Positions 1-12,637 of a DNA stretch of 52,494 nucleotides are shown here, piece by piece (positions within the stretch are counted from its first letter, which is position 1; each line of letters opens with the position of its first letter). The stretch spans positions 148,196-200,689 of the forward strand of contig NW_020170395.1 of assembly GCF_000524195.1 (NCBI RefSeq). The letters run 5' to 3'. The position numbers were made by a program, and so were the translations under genes. This stretch comes from Echinococcus granulosus (taxonomy: Eukaryota > Platyhelminthes > Cestoda > Cyclophyllidea > Taeniidae). Under the pieces are notes generated by a model. It ran no database searches, had not been told where the DNA came from, and saw only the letters and a list, made by a program, of their open reading frames with translations.

Positions 1-1149
1 TTGCATAAAGTCATTGTAACCAGGTATATTTAAAACATCACAAACATGTCGAGTTATCTAACAGTACGGTTTCTCAAAACTACTTTGTTACCATTTTTTC
101 CCTTTTGTATAAAGCATTTTGCCATTCTAAGTACATTTCCTCTATCGTGAAGAGAGTAGCTGCAACTTGGTGGCACTGAGTTTTTTATCAACTAACTGCA
201 TAAAATGCCACATTTAATGTACAATAAACGCCATTTTCAAGACGCGGTAAGTTTATGTACCAACTTCCAAAATATTGATTCATTTGGTTGCGTGGTGTAA
301 GGCAGTTTGCAATTCGGCCACCTTCCTCTACTTTCGACTGACCACAATTGTCGTTGCCCGAACTAAAATTGCTTTAGCCGGTTCATCATGCAGCTAATTT
401 AACCTTATTTAGAAGCTTGTGTATTTTCCAAAAATGCCACGAAACACTTAATGTGTGCACTCCGAATTAGTTCTTTTTTGAAATTGCCGAAAATTCACAT
501 TTTACAGGCTTGTGCGTCATTTAAGGGTGGGCGAGAAAGTTGGAGGAAAGATGATTTTATAATCTACTTGGGACTTTACCTACACTGTACACATTTTGTA
601 ACAATTTGTACAAGAGCCCGTTTTTGCAGCATGGGGCAATGACAGCCCTGCCCATTACATTCAGAAACAACCTTTTGAACGCCACTTAGTTTTGGGGGTC
701 GAGAATTAAACACCTTCTGATAATGCTATGAGGGGAATTCGTTTGGCTTTTTATTTTATTTCCATTTGGTTTTGGAGTATACATTTACTTGTCTTTATAA
801 GCTTCCGAAATTTTATGCAAAATTAAACAACCTTGGCTAAACATTCACCAACAAGGCAAAATAAATTTTTGCTTTCAGTGCTCTGACAGGAGTCTCTAAA
901 TTTTGACGATAATATTACCAGTATTGCTAGGTTCTTGTCTGCCCTCACGATACTGACAGAACATAATCAGTTTTGCTTTACTTTTTAAACCCTACTGGTT
1001 CGATGAATCTCCCGTTCATTGGAGGCTCACAAAAGACTAATTTTGAAAAAGACAAGTCACAAAATAAGGATGATAGGACTTATGTCAAAAGCCGGATTAA
1101 TGGTATTGCATAGGATGGACATTTCATAATGATTAGTCCAATATTGAAG
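1..1149 (+). other. Probable Notch intron (5' edge of window)
   Basis: AT-rich DNA without recognisable coding sequence upstream of the first visible Notch exon, which opens in the middle of an EGF repeat. It is therefore taken as intron. Confidence 0.6.
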
Positions 1150-4100
1150 GGGCGTTCTGTGACGAAGACATTGACGAGTGCTCCGGAGAGCCGTGCCGTA
1201 ATGGTGGGGAGTGTGTGAACACTCTTGGCTCCTTCGTGTGTCGCTGTCCAGTGGGTTTCGAAGGGCGAGTCTGCGAGACTCGGGTGGATCCCTGTGACGC
1301 TACTTATGGACCAGTCTGCGCCAACGGCGGCGTCTGCATCCCTGCCAATGGTCGTGCCACTTGCCGATGTCCTCCAGGGTTCAGTGGGTCGCGTTGTGAG
1401 GTGTGTCAATTCCCTACTGATGTATTCTTTCTTCAGTCTCCCCTTCTTACTGGTGTTCGCTTAATTTATCCAAGTTGAGTTTTTCCTCTCTTCAGGACGC
1501 AAATTGATAGTAAAACAATGGGAGGACGGATCGTTTTACGCAACTTTTGCAATAATTAGATCTTGTCCAACCACTTGAGGCCAGCGCTCGTTTCTTTAAA
1601 GTCGTGATAATCATTTTTACCTAGTATTTTTGAAATGATACGAGACGTATTACCTTACAAGGTTTCTTCGCTCCCGGTATAAATGCGAGTATTGCTGTTG
1701 AGAAGCCTCCAAATCCAACATTGCGAATTCGGTGATCTGAATAAGCGGTCATGTTCGTAGAAGTTGATCCCGACGCAAACATTTGGAAGTGAGTGTTAGT
1801 GAAGTATGTCAAATGACTCAAGGTGCTAAAAAAAATAAAAATCTATTTTAATTCCTAAGAGGAATAGAATGTAAAGAGATCGCCTATTACTTGGAAAAGC
1901 ATTCTTGTTATAACCATCCACTTCCAGATTTTTATACCAAATTGCATCCAGATGCCCCATTTGAGAAGAATAGAGATTTTACATTACTTTACGTTGATAA
2001 ATATTAGCAGAATCAAATACTTTGAGGTTTTTGAGCCGAAAAGGTGGTCAGTGTTGTAAATAACGAAAGTCGTTAGTGGAAACAAAGGGGCCTGTAATGT
2101 AACTGTAATCGAGTAATCAGTTGAATGTCGAAGTTTATCGCTTATTCTCATCCATCGCAGAAAATATCCAACTTTGTAGGTATAAATAAGCGCATTCATT
2201 TTCTCCACTCAGACGGAATATGTTTTTGTTGCATTCCTTCGGTTTGTTAGGGCTCTGCACAAATTCTCCCATCGGAACCGTGGACTTGCCACATCAAAGT
2301 TCAAAAAACCGCTAGTATATTTCAAACTTTCCATCTCTAATTGCTTGGATAGGGGCACTCGGGCGTCCCTTACGCATAGACACAAAAGTGAGATTAAGCG
2401 TTCTTTTAGTGTTTTTGTTCCTTCCCTTCCTTAGACATGACGCAGTTGTGACCATACCGCCTCCACTATCCACGGCGAAAAGTGCAAGCACCATGCGTAC
2501 ACACCACAGGCTCCCTCTCTCTAGTAAGATGAGGCGGGTTTCCAGAAGTTCGTGCCATTTGTGACTTGTTTTACGACCTAGGCAGCCTGGTATCAATCTC
2601 CGCATACCTTTTACCCTCAAAGGCATACAAGTGCGTGCATAATCATGTGCGCGTTCCCTTGACTTGAAATTACCTTCAAGTTCTGGTCGCTTTCAGCAAC
2701 AGTGTGTGTATGCTGTACAATACCAATAAATTTACCGGAAAGTTAAAAAGGCTATCACACTGGGCATAAAATTGACCATCGGATCAGTTGTCAAGTCCAT
2801 CTCTACTAGCCAAGTTAACACTAACACATATGATACATTAACAGTAGGGGAAATCGCTGTGGCCAACCTTCAGTAAATGAGCCTATGAGGTGAGAGCCAG
2901 TAAAATCTCCACATCTTGTAGAATGTGGTCCTGTAGTGGTTGGGTTAACACAGGACTAGTACATATAGTAGGACAGTTGAATGTGTTTTTTAGCTCATGT
3001 TCTGTAGTTCTCTAAAAGAAAAATTTATAAGACCTCATTTCTGTTTACACCAAGTCTCGGCAGCTTCAGCACAAGCCCCTTTCTCAAAATCCTATCAGAA
3101 TACGCGATTTTAACTAATTGAAATTGCCCGTGAAAAGATTATTAACAATTCCAGCATAAATCAGGGTTGGCGTTTCAACCGGTATCCGATTTGTTCGTGC
3201 TTAGATGTTCCATGTTTTCCATTCTATCCATCCCGTTTTCATTTATCCATCCACTCCTTATCTATTCTATCTTAAGGCGTTTTTCGTCATTTGGATATGC
3301 ATTTATTACTGTTTATGCCCTTTTATCCTAAGTCTACTTGATGCACGTTTCCGCAGCAATTACTTCAAATAATGACCTTTGTATTAATAAAGAATCATCC
3401 TTTTAATATCTATGTATTCCGTGTTCAAAGTGAGAAAGGTGGCGTTGTGTTAGTGGGTGGCTGTCCCAATTAATTGCTCCCATATTGTAGTGGGAGTATA
3501 TTTTGCAATTAAAAATGTCCGTCCGCTTGCCCACCCACTCACTCATCCACCCATCGTATATACACAGCCGCATGTGCAGTACTCTGGGAATAGAGCGGCA
3601 GAAATCAAACGTAGTTGTTTCCCCGTTCCCACGGATCCACTCATACACTCACCCGCATCCACTCAACTGCAGATCGTAGAGCTTTTGGGTTCTGCTCTTA
3701 AAAATGTTCTCAATGTTGCCTTTCAGGTGGAAGAGAACGAGTGCTCCCGACGACCCTGCCTCAATGGGGGGGTGTGTATGGCCTTCTTTGGTTCTTATGC
3801 CTGTCGTTGTCCTGCAGACTTCTCTGGACGCCACTGTGAGCGCTCTCTCGCCTTCTCGCCTTGCTCAAACCATGTATGCTTTTCTCTCTACTCCATATTT
3901 GTGTAGGTGTATGTATGTGAAAACTGGCCAAATGGTTAGTCATGGTAGCTTCCACGCATGCACGCCCACTAGTTCTGCAAGCACCAGAATGGTAGTCGCC
4001 TTGTTGTTCGTCGTCAAGCCAGCAGCGGTGCTTGTTCAAACGCGATTAGAGCCTATTGATGCGTCCATCTTTGCGCTGTTTCACAGGTTTATCACTTGAC

Positions 4101-7100
4101 AGTAGTATCGGTGGCGATAGTCGTTCATTTAACCACCATTCAGTCACTTTGTGGGTAAAATTTAGCATATTTGCTGACTATTCCGAGAAAAAATCGACCT
4201 CCACACTCAAGCCCTCTACTGATTTAATACAACATCATTTAGTTTTACTACATTTTTCTTCTCTCGATTGAATTTTTTCTTAATTAAATGTATCACACAT
4301 GCGGATTCAGATAGGGAAATCGGGTAGTCACACGTGTCACTGGTAGCAAATATGTTAATCCAGTCTCTGCGTTTCGGAGTCATTGATGTTTTATTTGCTA
4401 TTTTTCACATTTTATTTTTTACACTTAGATAAAATTTAGGTCGGCTGATCACTTTTCTAGTGTCCATTTTGAATTATCAATCAGAGAAAAAGTTTTCTGT
4501 AGGATGAGTACTTGTAATCCAGTCACGTGAAGAAAAACAACTTTCTTATCTTTCCAAATGGATATTTTTGGATAGCTGATTAACAGGGAACTTCATTTTT
4601 GATAATAAAGGATTTCCTTTAATTGGGCAAAAGCAATCATTGTCATCAAATTGCATTTTAAACTACCAATTTTTTGTAATCAATTCCGTAAAATCTAAGC
4701 AAAGGACAAAAAATTGTTGCTATTACAGAATACAGTTATTCTCTTGGAACAACACCACAGCAGATCCAAGTCACACCTCGAACTTTTATCAAGCAAAATA
4801 TTTGAATGCACTAATGCAGTCAGTCGACTCACAGAATTTTTGTGTGGTGATTTCAGTGAGAAGATGTATTTTACCAAAATTTTGACCATTCATATAAGTC
4901 AGCTAGCCGTGTGGAAGACCTAGTCTGAGACCAAAGTTACAACAGCGTTAGGATGTGAATGTGATTGGCAGCTCAAACTATTGACAACGTTGTTCTACTT
5001 CGTTTTTAGTGATTTTGGTGACAAGTTATGGTTTAACGCACGACTTGAATTCTCTGAATGAGTTACTTAGATGAAAGACCTGATAAGAAACTAATTTGGC
5101 AAAACAGTCACGAGTGGCTAGACGAGGCGAGACTGATAAAAAATCCTCCTACGCATTGATGAATCTTTCGGGTAGTACAACATGTAATCATACATGCATA
5201 CAGAGAGCGTGCTAGTCACAAGCCCAGGAAGTGCGAGAATTTTCGCAACAATGAACTTCAAAGGTGTTGGTGTGCATTGTGTGTTTGTGTGCATCTTGAC
5301 TTTTCCGATCATTTGAATACGTCTACATATCTGTCACCATCACCACCGCTACTGCCACCTACGCAGCTCGTGACTCATGCTTTGCTCGGCTCGCCCACCC
5401 TAAATCGCATAATTCTAAAATATTCATCTTCTAGCTAAATTTAGTGGGCCACTGCCTTTGGAGACTTTTGTGTTTTCTTTTTTCGGATAGGTGTTTTAAT
5501 TGCATCTGTTGTCCCAGCTGCACTGTTGTATCGTATTGCGGAAACATAAACTTGTGATTGACGGGTTTGGGTGCGAGTAATTCCGCCTTGTGTCAAAACG
5601 CGGCAGGGATGTGGGAGGAGGGGGTGGGGTGGAGGGGAGTGGAAGGAAGGGGATCTAGCATTCCCTTTTTCTTCTCTCCTTCCTACCCCACTCTGCTCTT
5701 GGGCGGCGATGAGTGCTCCGTATTGTTGAAGAATGAATGAAAGTTACCACGACGCCACGTCTTCTTGTATCATCTATTGTTCCACCTTCCTCACCACCTA
5801 ATGTTCCATTTCTCCTTTTTCACATTCGTTTGAGCCAGCGATTTGTGAGTTATTTTGGAAGCGAAATTGACATCTGAGTTCTCTGCTATCCGTCTGTGTT
5901 TTTCTTTAAATGCACCTCAAATACCTGACTGTCTTGTTGTTTTTAAAGGCACTTTCGTGAAAGTTTAATTACCTGTAATTCCCTACAAAGGCTTGATAGT
6001 AAACAACTCATTCAATTGGTGGTAGTTTACCTTGCGGAGAACAGAATGGAGAATAGGAGTCAAATATTCTCCACTTTAAATAATTTCCGTAAATTAGTAT
6101 CAAACCTATCTCATTAGACATTCTCCGGCTTCTTCAAAGCTACTTTTGAATTCGCAGACCTTCTCCTTTCATTCTTTTCTTTGCCTAAATATTTCATTCA
6201 TTTCTTCCTCTTTGGGTCTTGGAGAAGCACTGGTGCATGAAGAGTGAAGCAGATTCCGATAAACGGATAGGAAAACTGTAATAATCTAACTCAATAACCC
6301 ATTTACAGTTACCTTCCTATTCGTCAATTTCAATTTACCCCTTTCTTCCCTCCAGACCTGTCAGAACGGTGGTTACTGTGCAGGAGGAAGCATTGTAGAG
6401 GAGTGTCACTGCCCTCCCGGATTTTACGGTCGCTACTGTGAGGTGACACTCAATCTCTGCCACCAGCTCCTCGAATTTAATCTCAAGTCTGACACAGACA
6501 GCAGCAGCAGCCTAGGTCGTCTCTTGGGTAGCAAGCACACCCTCTCTCTCACCGCTGCCACAACCGCCTTCCTTGCAGACTCTGCGACGGCGGCGGCCAC
6601 GACAGCGGAGATGCTGAACTCGCTGCACCTCTCACGCACCGCCTTAGGTCCCTGCTACCCTCCAGGGACTCTTCAGTGTCTGCCGCAACGTTCTACCGGT
6701 GACTTTGTGTGTCAGTGCCGTCACGGCTTCGAGGGACGCTACTGCGAACAGTGGAGGGACTTTTGTGCCGAGGCCGGTCTTCGGCTTGCTGGTGGAGGGG
6801 TGAGTTGGCCGTCTGACCAGTTGAATGGGACGTTTTTGTAGCTTCTTTTAATAGACTTGAATCTATTCCATCTAGAATAAATAAACTCATATTCTGTGGC
6901 ATTAATTCGAGCGATTCAATACACTTTTTAGAATGGGATGAAGATTGTTTTGTAAATTCGGTCGTAATCGCGTTGGTAGTAATTGCCTCTCATACGGTGT
7001 TCATTTAGTTTAGTGAAAATTTAAAATTGGATAAAGATACCGTGGTTGAATTTCATTCATTTATCCCAGTGGTGGAGTTCTACATTTTTGATAGATTAGC

Positions 7101-10100
7101 CTTGTTGAGTCAGACCTTAGTAAAAAGAACTGTGAATCCCATCAAAATGATTAACTGTCCATACAAAACTCACAATTGCAGGCCCGCCTTGCAAATTATG
7201 GCTTCAAAGTCTGGGTACTGCAGTTTTATTTCCCTCATACTTTTCAATCAAAGCAAACTTTGGAATTCGAAGCAGACTTGTCGTTTTATCATTCTTGACG
7301 TATGCATTTTGAGTTAATGACTTTATTTCTGGAGGAATGGGCCGTACAAATGCTCAATTTTCGAGACGAATTTAACATAAGTGCACCGTCTTCAATAAAT
7401 TTATTTGATATTTTCAAGAGGTGATGATTTTCAATAAATCCTGTTACTTTCTATCGTAATGCTAATTTGCCAGATCAAAAATTGTTACTTTCTCGAGTGA
7501 TATGAGCTGTTTGTCTCCCTGACCTGGTGGTTTTTCAGACCTGCCTCCCGTAGTAGTTGTGAAAATACAAATAGAAGTGAAGCCGAAGAAACTAGATTCT
7601 GGCCGTCCCCGACCTAGACACATCCTCAAACACTACGAAAGGGCATCGTGATTGGTCAATTTAATTACTTGGAGGCTTAATCATCTTTTTTAACTCCCTT
7701 TCTTCTGTTTCCCACAGCATATAACTTTTATTTTAATTTCTGGACTTTTCCATAATTTTATTTCATGAGGCCTTAATTGCGCATTTTAGCAAGAAAAACC
7801 GAGGGCAAATTTTTTGCCATTTGACAACTCGTTTTCACCCTTAAAGAAGGGATCTGCGATGTGCAGAATCAAAGCATTACTAGCTGTTGGCACTTTGAAT
7901 CAAATCTTTCACACTGCATTTTGTTCCTCTTCGAATTTATTTAATATACTATTAAAACTGACATCCTGACCCACCTTCACATAGGTTAAGGGGACTTCGA
8001 AGTTGCATCAGCTAGGCTGAATGAGCAATTCGGTGACCGGTTCTTCACCCAAATCTACTTTGAATGACCTTACATTATCTTAGAAATTCTCAACCTACAG
8101 AGTGCACTCCGGCTTCTCTTTTCCAGAATGTCTGTCTAAATGGAGGCCATTGCATAAACCGTCCCCAGGGAGTTGAAATGTCCTCCTCTTCCTCCTCCAA
8201 GGAAGAATTCTTCGTTTGTCAGTGCCTCGCCGGATTCAGTGGTCCACGCTGTGAACTACGAACACCTAGTTGTGATGATATCAGCGTCTGTCAGAACGGC
8301 GGTGTTTGCACCAGCGAAGGTACCCGCCTCAGGTGCATCTGTCCCCGAGGTCTTGGAGGAACTTTCTGTGAGGTGGATTTGGTTGACGAGTGCGCCCATG
8401 CTGGAAATTGCTTCAACGGAGGTAAATGCGTCGACGGTCTCGGGAACTACACCTGCGAGTGTCCACCTGGTTCGTTTTAGATGAAAACACATCTACTAAT
8501 ATCATTGGTGGTTGTTATATAGACTTATTTTCCTTATCTGAATCTAGATTACTGTGGGAAACGGTGTGAGCTTAGTGGATTTGCATGTGCTTTGGAAGCC
8601 AGCGCAGATCCCAAACGCTGGCCTGGGGAGGCAGCCGAGGCTCAACTCTGTGTGTTGGCGGAGTGTCAGCGCAAGGCGAACAATGGGCGTTGCGATCCTG
8701 AGTGTGACCGATTTGCTTGTGAATTCGATGCTGGCGAATGCCTCTACTCGACTCAATCCTTTGCCATTCCACTCACAACTTATGACAGCAGGCTGATCAA
8801 GGCCTTACCATGGGCCAACTGTACTGCTATTCATGAGAAAGGAATACCCTGTCATCTCAGGTTTGGTGATGGAAAATGCGATCCTGAATGTAACTCCGAG
8901 GCCTGTTTATTTGATGGCTGGGACTGTCTTAAAGAACCACTTCTAGTACGCTCTGGCCCTTTTCTACCCATCTTACTCTACTTTTTCGAATCGAAAATTA
9001 ATATCCTTTTTTATGTCTTTCAGCTACAAGTTGGTACACCGTTCACTGGAATGTACTCTCCAACACCATCAATTAAACCAGTTGAAGGAAGCCTAATCCT
9101 CCTTCTTGGTGTCCCACCCTCCCAATTACTTCCAAAAAACGATGAAAAGCGTGATCTACAACGTCGAATTCTAGACGGTTTGAGAGATCTTTTGCGAGTG
9201 GGTCTGCGTATTCGAAAGCAACCGAAAACGGGTGCCCCCATGGTTTACCCAGTGCCTTTACCTGCTTCCCAAATGGCCGCTTCAAGACTTGGCTCTCAAA
9301 AGGATCCCCTTTGGTTCCCTCTTGAAACCAGCAGTGGAGTGAATGTCTCAATAAACCAATTTATTCTCGATCGGGAAGTGAGGGGAGAATCGTCATCAAA
9401 TGCGGCTGCCAAGTTGAGTGAGTTGCTCACTCAGCTTACCACGATGACAGATCCTTTAGCAAAATCAACCATTCCAGTTGCTAGGCTACGTCGCGAGACT
9501 CTCGACACAAGAATCGGAAGTCGGGTCTTCTTTGAGGTCCAGGATGCCGGCTGTCAGCCATCTGGTAGGTGGTTAATAAATGATGTGAATAAAACACATG
9601 TACTTATGATGTATAGGTAGAGCTAGCATTGATAAACGTTATCTATGTCCTCACAGGCGGCAAAAGTTGCTTTCACAAGGTGGAGACAGCAGCGCAGTTT
9701 ATTTCCGCCGCTCTCCGTACCCGCCGATACACACCACCAGTGGACATTCTATCCATAGAAACGGCCTCCCCAGAGGCACTACAACAGATTCTTTCTGAAG
9801 AGCCGTTCGGTGGCAGTCATGATGAAACCGTACTTCAGAGGCTGGGATTACCTGCAACCCTAATCTATTGTCTTATCGGTCTGGTTTGTGGTCTCATTCT
9901 GGTCTCCCTCATTGGTGTTCTTTACGGCATCATGCAGCGTCGTGCACAGACTCAGGATATAGAACCTGGCTCTGGATACGGACAGAAGAATCTCATCAAA
10001 AAGGTTGATCGAAACGTTGTGTATTTTTAAAAAAAACTTCGAGTTTTGATTTGAATGAGCTGTTTTTCCATTAGATTAAGACAACGTCCATCTGGTACCC

Positions 10101-12637
10101 CCGCAACTCTGCTTTACGTGAGGGCAGGCATCATCTGAGTGCCGCTGGCGGTGCTGGTTGCGGTAGCGGTGGAATATTTGGAGGCTTCACGAGTCTTGCA
10201 GGTGGTGGAACGACTGCTGCTTCACCCACTTTGGGCGTCCACGCTCGCTCTCGCGCCATGACAACACCGCATGGTACTCATCTACCATTATGGTCACGAG
10301 AACGTGCTCTTGCTGCGGCCGGTGAGAAAATAGTAATGCGATCCTCCCCCTATCCACCACCACCGGCTCCGACCTCCACAACGGCGGGCTATTCGCAGGT
10401 TTGCGCCACTAATAATGTTGGCGGAAGTGTAAGAAGAAGTGGTGGGAAAGGGATACTTACTTAAACTAATCTAGTAACTATTAATCTGCATTTATTATAG
10501 GTGGGTACAACTGCGGATGTATCGTCGAACACTACCCTACTGATGGCCGCTACGGCCCAAATGCCACAGATAGACGTAAAGGCCTATTTTATGAGTCTTA
10601 CGGAGCACTTGGTGAGTGGTGATGGCCTTACGGAACCCTTCAACGAGGGACTGATGCAGAAATTAGAGTATCTACGCAACGTGGAGATGCATCAGTCGGA
10701 CGCGTCGATAATGTACCGCAGCGGAGGTGGTTCTGGGAGCACTGGGCAGAGACACGGAAAACGATCCCAGAATCCTTCTCTCCTGGCCCAGCTCCTATCT
10801 AGCACTCTACCTGAAACGGGAGAGACACTACTTCATCTGGCTGCGCGGTAAGACGAAGAGGGGGGAATACATTTTGCTAAATCGGAGTATTTTAATCCTG
10901 GCTCCTTTTATCATACAGGTACAACTGTGCAAGCGCGCTTTCCACACTGCTGGGAGCAGGCGCGGATCCTTATGCGGTGGATGCGCAAGGCAACAGTGTT
11001 CTTCTTACAGCAGTCAATGCTTCTGCTGTAGACGCCGCCCGCGCTCTCCTGGTCTCTAGTCAGGCCGCTGCCGATTTTCCACGCCTCTTTGTCGCTTGTC
11101 CTACTGAGGATAAAACTACCGCGCTTATTCAAGCCGTTAAAATGGCTGATATTGGTGCGCTTCTCCTCTCCCCATTCCTTTACTTTTTGAGCTCTGCAAC
11201 GATTGATTTTTCTCTGTAGAAATGGTTGAGCTCTTGCTACAGACAATGGCCAGCCTAATTCCTGAACCAGCACCATTACAAATGGTTCCACCTGGAACTG
11301 GGATAGCGGGCTACTCCTCCTCCCTGATGCAAAATCGACGCCCTGCGGCACTCGATCCGAGACTGGGCTACGCACGCCTCTATCATACCACCACGTCGTC
11401 CAGCACCGCTACTTCCGCCACGACAATGTTAATGAACAGTGGCACCGCGGAGGAGACTGCTGGAGGTGGTGGTGGCCTATCGGCCAATTCCTTCGGTGTA
11501 AATGCTGCTGATGGCGAGGGTCGCACCGCTCTCCATTGGGCAGCGGTAACCGAGCAGCCGGCGATGGTGCAGCTACTGCTCCGCGCCGGTGCCTCCCACG
11601 ACGTTCAGACGTTGCACGAGGAGACGCCGCTTACTCTAGCCGCTCGTGAGGGCTCTGTGGAGGCCTGTTCTATGCTCCTTGCTGCTGGCGCCAACATTGA
11701 GATTGCAGACTATCTAGACCGTACGCCACGACAACTAGCAGCACAGAATGGTCACACAGAAGTGGTGCAACTCCTCCAGGTCTATTCGTCTGCTTCACAA
11801 CCCCTTCACCCCCATCCAACACAAGCTTCGTCCAATTCCTCCCAACAGCAACATTGTGCCCGGCGTACCGTTCCTTATCCCCAACCAACATTCTTCCAAC
11901 AAGCAAATCCTCCCCGATACTACCAACCCCCTTCTGTCACTTCAACTGTACGGAACGTCTACTCTGACGGTCCCACTTACGAAAAGCGGAATAAGTTCGA
12001 ACCCCCAGACTACTCCGTCTGCGGTGGAGGGGAGAGTTTCTTAATGCAGTTGGCACCAACCACTACAACGATGACCACAACTGCGACAAATAGCAGCAGT
12101 AGCAGCAGCGCCATAGCTATCGCCACGACAACCACCGCGACAGCGGCGAGTGGGGAGGGGGATGTTAGCACTCTCACCACGTCAAAGGCGTATTTTTTTG
12201 ACCAACCACCGCCACCACAATTCTCGGGACTGGAGAGCCTGAAGCAGTCTTCACCCGGTGGTGGCGGTGGGTATAGTGGCGCAGATGCGAATTGGAAAGT
12301 GCGTGGACAGTCATCAGGACCTGTGGGGGTAGCTGGGGCAACGAACGGACACACTCCAAGTTCGGACACGGAATCGCCGGCGCATTGGTCGTCGCCAAGT
12401 CCAACGGCTATTTCCCCGCCTTTGGCACCACCAAAGATGACGGTGGCAAATTCGAGTCAGTATCAGGTGGTGCGTGGTTCCACAAATAACATCAACAGCG
12501 CCGCCTGCTGTCCCACTGGCCACCATGCAAGCTACTCTGCGACCCAGCCAGCTACCTCTGGCAGTCTTTATACCGTGTCCTACGCTCCATCAGCAGTTGC
12601 GAACGACTGCATCAAATTAGAGCCGCGGGTGTTTTGA
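1150..12637 (+). CDS. Notch: Notch receptor, C-terminal part (5' end outside window)
   Basis: Single-pass receptor cut by furin, ADAM and gamma-secretase; its intracellular part enters the nucleus to act with CSL. Exons: about 1150-1400, 3727-3873, 6356-6799, 8127-8469, 8548-8945, 9024-9564, 9657-10003, 10075-10428, 10501-10847, 10919-11154, 11220-12637; the joins stay in frame for about 1607 residues. In order: eight EGF repeats (the first calcium-binding, with DIDEC), two LNR modules of six cysteines (about 8650-8935), the HD region, a furin-like RLRR site at 9483-9494, a membrane helix at about 9855-9935 followed by QRR, a RAM-type IWYP at 10090-10101, ankyrin repeats (GETLLHLAAR, GRTALHWAA, EETPLTLAAREGS, DRTPRQLA), then a Ser/Thr/Pro-rich tail with two PPxY motifs and ESPAHWSSPSP. 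Oddities: the third LNR is absent, the fifth EGF repeat carries an insertion, and about 95 residues interrupt the ankyrin domain. The first acceptor (1137 or 1150) and the 10003 donor are the least certain junctions. Upstream exons are missing. Confidence 0.95.
1401..3726 (+). other. Notch intron
   Basis: Bounded by GAG|GTGTGT and TTTCAG|GTGGAA. No known gene or repeat is recognised on either strand. Confidence 0.75.
3874..6355 (+). other. Notch intron
   Basis: Bounded by CAT|GTATGC and CTCCAG|ACCTGT. It includes a G-rich stretch near 5610-5660. No known gene is recognised. Confidence 0.75.
6800..8126 (+). other. Notch intron
   Basis: Bounded by GGG|GTGAGT and TTTTCCAG|AATGTC; the weaker ACAG at 8100 would break the phase. 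No known gene is recognised. Confidence 0.7.

Noticed and set aside
8060..8126. Splice acceptor at 8100 (CCTACAG) for the fourth Notch exon
   Set aside because: It would leave the reading frame out of phase with the strong donor at 6800; the acceptor after TTTTCCAG at 8126 fits phase and EGF spacing.
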